Shown one piece after another: positions 14,932 through 17,656 of a stretch of 17,656 nucleotides of DNA. The position numbers were made by a program, and so were the translations under genes. Within the stretch, counting starts at the first letter, position 1. Every line of letters starts with the position of its first letter. The notes below the pieces were generated by a model. The model searched no databases and had not been told where the DNA came from. It saw nothing but the letters and a program-made list of their open reading frames with translations. This DNA is from Lachnospiraceae bacterium UBA7060 (lineage in GTDB: Bacteria > Bacillota > Clostridia > Lachnospirales > Lachnospiraceae): positions 19,402 to 37,057 of the forward strand of contig DLAA01000027.1 in NCBI GenBank assembly GCA_002493835.1. Reading direction: 5' to 3'.

Positions 14932-15189
14932 ACCAATCAATCTTATTTTTTCCAGCTTATCCATCTCCTTACGGTTACGCTCCGAAGACACATGATTGTA
15001 CACTTCCATCGTTACCGCGATCCGGGAATGCCCCATAATGTACTGCAATACTTTAGGGTCAACTCCTGCTTCGGACATTCTGGTACATCCGGTGTGCCGG
15101 AGACTGTGCGCCGATATATGCGGCAGTGCTACTCTGTCACCCTTGGTACGGTTGTAACGATTCACAATATTCAATAAAACATTGTTGAC
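14929..15189 (-). pseudogene. int: Tyrosine integrase, C-terminal part after frameshift
   Basis: This is the second half of the broken integrase. In the frame after the shift, VNNVLLNIVNRYN continues directly from the PIMPG of the first half. It carries the remaining catalytic residues: HSLRH (the H-x-x-R box), GH in YIMGHSRIAVTM, and the tyrosine nucleophile in MEVYNHV. It ends KIRLIG and TAG at 14931-14929. No start codon with a ribosome site serves this piece, so it is unlikely to be made as a separate protein. The first eight bases of the right direct repeat, read on the minus strand, begin with this stop codon. Confidence 0.92.
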
Positions 15190-16115
15190 TGCCCCGGCAT
15201 AATCGGGTTTCCATTCTTTGTGGAAAAGACAAAATCGCTGTATCCCTCAATTTCAACAGTCGTTCTCCAGCCTCTTGACAATTGTTGTTCGCGCTGGTCT
15301 GCCAACGCCCTGTAAACCTCGTGAGTCATCGGGATAATCCTCACACCTGAATCCATCTTCGGGCTGTCTGCATAGAACCCGTATTTCCCGGCAGACTTCT
15401 TATAGATCAACTGATGGTTTATGCTGATTTCCCTATTTTGGAAATCCACATCCCGCCAAGTAAGCCCTATCGCCTCACCACACCTGACCGCTGTCCCTAT
15501 CATAAACACAATCATGGGATAATAGTTCGAATATACCCTGCTCTGCTGTACAAAGTCAAGCAGCGCTTCCTGTTCCTGCACAGTGAGCGCAACCCTCTCG
15601 TCTATGTCCCTGCTAAATTCCGCCAGACAGCCTTTGCTTGGATTTTTCCTTATCACATCATCATCAACTGCCAGTTCCAGACAGGGTGAGATCATGCAGT
15701 GAAAGGCTTTTATCGTAGAATACTTGAGCCCCCGTTCAAACAGCGAATTGTAAAACCGCAGTATGTCGGATTTCCTTATATCACACAGCCTTTTGTTCCC
15801 CAGTTCATTGCCCCTCAGATTGTTATTCCACAGATCAATATAATTTTGCCTGGTAGAATTGGCTATCTGTATTTTCAGGGACATATACATATCGAACTGT
15901 TCATTCAGCGTTATTTCTGCCCCTGCAGTATTTATATGATCCTCCAAGTCTTTGCCAATCTGCTTCTCCTGTTTCCTTAGATCAGACAGGTCACGCGCGT
16001 AGATAGATTTCCGCTTTCCGAAAACGTCCTGATACTGGAATACATACAGTCCATCCCGCCTCTGGCTTTCTCCTTTTTGGAGCACCCGCCCTTTATTATC
16101 CTTCCTCCGTTCCAT
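15171..16115 (-). pseudogene. int: Tn916-family tyrosine integrase, N-terminal part, frameshifted
   Basis: A site-specific recombinase that would insert and excise the element. The 314 residues include an N-terminal arm-binding domain (about 1-55; KGESQRRDGLYVFQYQDVFGKRKSIYA), a SAM-like core-binding domain (68-155) and the start of the catalytic domain with R211 in TAVRCGEAIGL and K253 in SPKMDSG. After PIMPG (304-308) the frame runs into QSTMFY and a stop. One extra base in the GGGG run (plus-strand CCCC, 15192-15195) would restore PGAVNNVLLNIVN and an intact protein of about 395 residues. So this is either a real one-base deletion or a sequencing error. ATG 16115 has AAAGGAG seven bases upstream. 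Confidence 0.95.
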
Positions 16116-16140
16116 AAAATGTCTCCTTTCTTAAGCATAA

Positions 16141-16186
16141 GAAAAGAGCGCTGTAAGCATTTAGATTGTAATACATACAGCGCTCT
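16141..16186 (-). terminator. Terminator-like hairpin between xis and int
   Basis: AGAGCGCTGTA (16145-16155) and TACAGCGCTCT (16176-16186) form a perfect 11-bp stem with a 20-base loop. On the minus strand it is followed by TTTTCTT. It lies 27 bases after the excisionase stop codon and about 30 bases before the integrase start, so it would reduce read-through from xis into int or act as an attenuator. Confidence 0.8.
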
Positions 16187-16213
16187 CCTACAAATTTGCA
16201 ACAATTCGAGAAA

Positions 16214-16414
16214 CTATATCACCTCTCGTTCAAGTATGTAGTTTTCGAACCGCACTCTCTTGATAAGAGAAAATGCCCCTTTCTTTAGCACAAAATCACA
16301 ATCTTTTGCCTCCAAAAGTTCCCTAATCCTGTGTTCTCCAATATGGCTATATTCCGCCGCCTCTTCTACAGTCAAAAGAAGCTTCTGTGGTATTGGTATC
16401 GTCTGTTTCATCAT
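16214..16414 (-). CDS. xis: Excisionase, Tn916 Xis-like
   Basis: A 66-residue basic DNA-binding protein that would bend DNA at the element ends and bias the integrase towards excision. It has the small winged-helix pattern of Tn916-type Xis: IPIPQKLLLTVEEAAEYSHIG, then EHRIRELLEA, then a wing with LKKGAFSLIKRVRFENYI. The gene follows the ATPase gene by 32 bases and precedes the integrase, the normal xis-int order. GGAGG lies 5 bases before ATG 16414 and 8 before the next codon, also ATG, so either start is possible. Confidence 0.9.
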   Translation of the reverse strand: MMKQTIPIPQKLLLTVEEAAEYSHIGEHRIRELLEAKDCDFVLKKGAFSLIKRVRFENYILEREVI

Positions 16415-16446
16415 TTTACCCTCCTTTATGAACTATATTTCGTCAC

Positions 16447-17472
16447 TCAATTCCTAAAACGGATTTTGAGTGTCCTAAATCGTGATTCGCTGCCAATCGC
16501 AAACTCTCCACTCGCCAAGCATTCCCCGACATGCAGCCCTTGCAAAATAGTGCGGGCATCTGCCGGATTCATGTCGGGAAATCCGTTCGCTATCCTCCGC
16601 ATATCTGATTCGACCGGCTTAAAATACAACTTTGTCGCTGGTTGCTGCAAAATAGCGCGCTTCTTCGTTTCAAAGACCGCCAATGACTGCGTAGCAAGAA
16701 TTAGCGAAAGCTTGAATTTCCGCCCTTCGCGCAATATCTGTTCCAAAACAGAATCCTGCCGTAAAGAAAAATTCTGAAATTCGTCAACAACCAGCCATGT
16801 CGCATTGCTCCCGCGCTGTCCATCAGCCCTACTCTGTCGCCACAAAATGGACATGATAAGCTGTGCTATAACAATCTGTACCCTCTGTTGATAGCCGGAC
16901 AAATCAAGAACCACCGCCCTACCTTTTGCCCATAGTCCAGCCTCCTTTTTAAAGCACACACGTCCAAGAAACGACGCAAACTTTGCAAGCAGAACTTTTC
17001 CTTCATCATCCTCCATGTCAGAAAGTGCTTTTTTTAAGCAACACATATCGTCGCTGCAGTTTTCCCGCAGCATGACAGCTTCCTTCGCAGCCTGTGACAG
17101 AAGATACTTCTGCACATATCCCATTCGCTCAGCCTGAGAAAACACCTCCACTACAGCCTCGGCGACATCATCCGGGTCTTCCCTTGTGCCATCTGACATG
17201 TCCAAACATTCAAGAAATGAAAGTGGAATACCATCCCTCTTTGCGCGGATTACCGCAAAATATCCGTTTTCATCGGATATCTCACCGAATGACCCGTTTA
17301 CATTCAGCACCAGCACTCTGTTCCCTGTCCTGCAGATATTTTCCGCAATCTGTCTGAGCACCGTCGTCTTGCCACTTCCCGAAGGCCCTTCGAGAAAAAT
17401 ATGCTGATTAAGCGCTGTGTCAGCAATGTAAACTGGATACCCGGAATCTGCTGTTTTCGCTAATTTAATCAA
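16447..17472 (-). CDS. HerA/TrwB-like ATP-binding protein of the mobile element
   Basis: A 341-residue ATPase of the HerA-FtsK/TrwB type, motors that move DNA. It shows Walker A GPSGSGKTT (29-37, K35), Walker B WLVVDEFQNF (226-235, D230 and E231) and a sensor-like LATQS (259-263), all intact. AIGSESRFRTLKIRF closes the protein. There is no membrane segment, and it lacks the N-terminal membrane domain of classical coupling proteins. The start is TTG 17472, with AAGGAGG eight bases upstream. The TTG overlaps the TGA of the preceding 49-aa ORF (TTGA), indicating translational coupling. A hairpin with a 7-bp stem, CACTCAA/TTGAGTG (16444-16450/16466-16472), covers its stop codon. The place next to xis and int suggests DNA transfer or replication of an integrative element; the exact role is unknown. 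Confidence 0.85.
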   Translation of the reverse strand: MIKLAKTADSGYPVYIADTALNQHIFLEGPSGSGKTTVLRQIAENICRTGNRVLVLNVNGSFGEISDENGYFAVIRAKRDGIPLSFLECLDMSDGTREDPDDVAEAVVEVFSQAERMGYVQKYLLSQAAKEAVMLRENCSDDMCCLKKALSDMEDDEGKVLLAKFASFLGRVCFKKEAGLWAKGRAVVLDLSGYQQRVQIVIAQLIMSILWRQSRADGQRGSNATWLVVDEFQNFSLRQDSVLEQILREGRKFKLSLILATQSLAVFETKKRAILQQPATKLYFKPVESDMRRIANGFPDMNPADARTILQGLHVGECLASGEFAIGSESRFRTLKIRFRN

Positions 17473-17618
17473 GCTTCCTTCCTCCTTCCCTGATTAATTT
17501 GCTCCGCCCACGTCAATTCACCCGGTTTATCCATCCATTCCCGCTGGATACGCATCCTGCGTCCGATATCGTAAATCCTGTCCTGCACCATGCTTGTAAC
17601 CTTCACCGTATAGTACAC
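17469..17618 (-). CDS. Small 49-aa protein coupled to the HerA/TrwB-like ATPase
   Basis: An ORF from GTG 17618 to TGA 17471-17469. GGGAGGG lies six bases before the GTG, and the stop overlaps the TTG start of the ATPase gene by the TTGA arrangement. The product begins MYYTVKVTSMVQDRIYDIG and continues with a basic helix (RRMRIQREW). It is soluble and Arg-rich with a possible nucleic-acid or protein-binding helix. No family is recognised. An internal ATG at codon 10 lacks a good ribosome site. The tight coupling supports a real gene whose product may work with the ATPase. Confidence 0.65.
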   Translation of the reverse strand: MYYTVKVTSMVQDRIYDIGRRMRIQREWMDKPGELTWAEQINQGRRKEA

Positions 17619-17656
17619 GCGTTCCCTCCCTAGTATAATTCTTAAGGAAAGTATCA

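Noticed and set aside
15977..16204. Minus-strand 75-codon frame at the 5' end of the integrase
   Set aside because: It overlaps the integrase N-terminus in another frame and spans the xis-int hairpin; no ribosome site or family features.
16331..16777. Plus-strand 148-codon frame over xis and the ATPase
   Set aside because: Antisense to two recognised genes and without its own signals.
17624..17656. TATACT as a -10 box for the 49-aa ORF
   Set aside because: The start point would fall within the ribosome site and the -35 region is at the window edge; cannot be judged.
1..17656. CRISPR arrays, tRNA or rRNA genes, insertion sequences with transposases
   Set aside because: No regularly spaced repeats, tRNA-like cloverleaf, rRNA segment or transposase was seen on either strand.

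Overview
The window looks like chromosomal DNA from an anaerobic Bacillota of the Lachnospiraceae/Clostridia type. Evidence: strong AGGAGG-type ribosome sites, moderate GC, the gut-clostridial families DUF4364, DUF4250 and DUF975, a RACo-type corrinoid-activator homologue, an HrcA/CIRCE-controlled clpB and a Tn916-like integrase/excisionase pair. Family names come from reading the protein sequences; no search was run.

Left part (1-9.2 kb). The 3' part of an NAD(P)-dependent malic enzyme and a DUF4364 gene run rightward. Everything else runs leftward. DUF4364 meets a membrane-anchored, glycosidase-like DUF5722 protein tail to tail with 8 bases between stop codons. The leftward group DUF975 membrane protein, OmpR-type response regulator, sensor histidine kinase, lipoprotein polysaccharide deacetylase looks like one envelope-stress operon. 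Its control region carries PmrA/OmpR-like direct repeats placed at the -35 of a predicted promoter, so the regulator may control its own operon. The DUF5722 gene has its own predicted promoter. Upstream lie the RACo-like Fe-S/ASKHA activator and a tiny DUF4250 gene that overlap by 8 bases.

Middle (9.2-13.5 kb). An S66 (LD-carboxypeptidase/MccF-like) peptidase has an unusual leader with two possible small ORFs and a 10-bp perfect hairpin. Then come a strong terminator and clpB, whose sigma-A promoter overlaps a CIRCE operator.

Right part (13.5-17.66 kb). This is an accessory region. A PD-(D/E)XK (Rpn/transposase-associated-like) nuclease gene lies between two diverged direct repeats of about 155-173 bp. 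Next is a leftward integration module: a 49-aa ORF, a HerA/TrwB-like ATPase, an excisionase, a terminator-like hairpin, and a tyrosine integrase broken by an apparent one-base deletion in a short G run. The right repeat begins at the integrase stop codon. The left repeat carries the equivalent TAG but no integrase, which suggests the scar of an earlier related element next to clpB. The most novel signals are this repeat pair with its nuclease cargo, the S66 leader, and the operator of the two-component operon.
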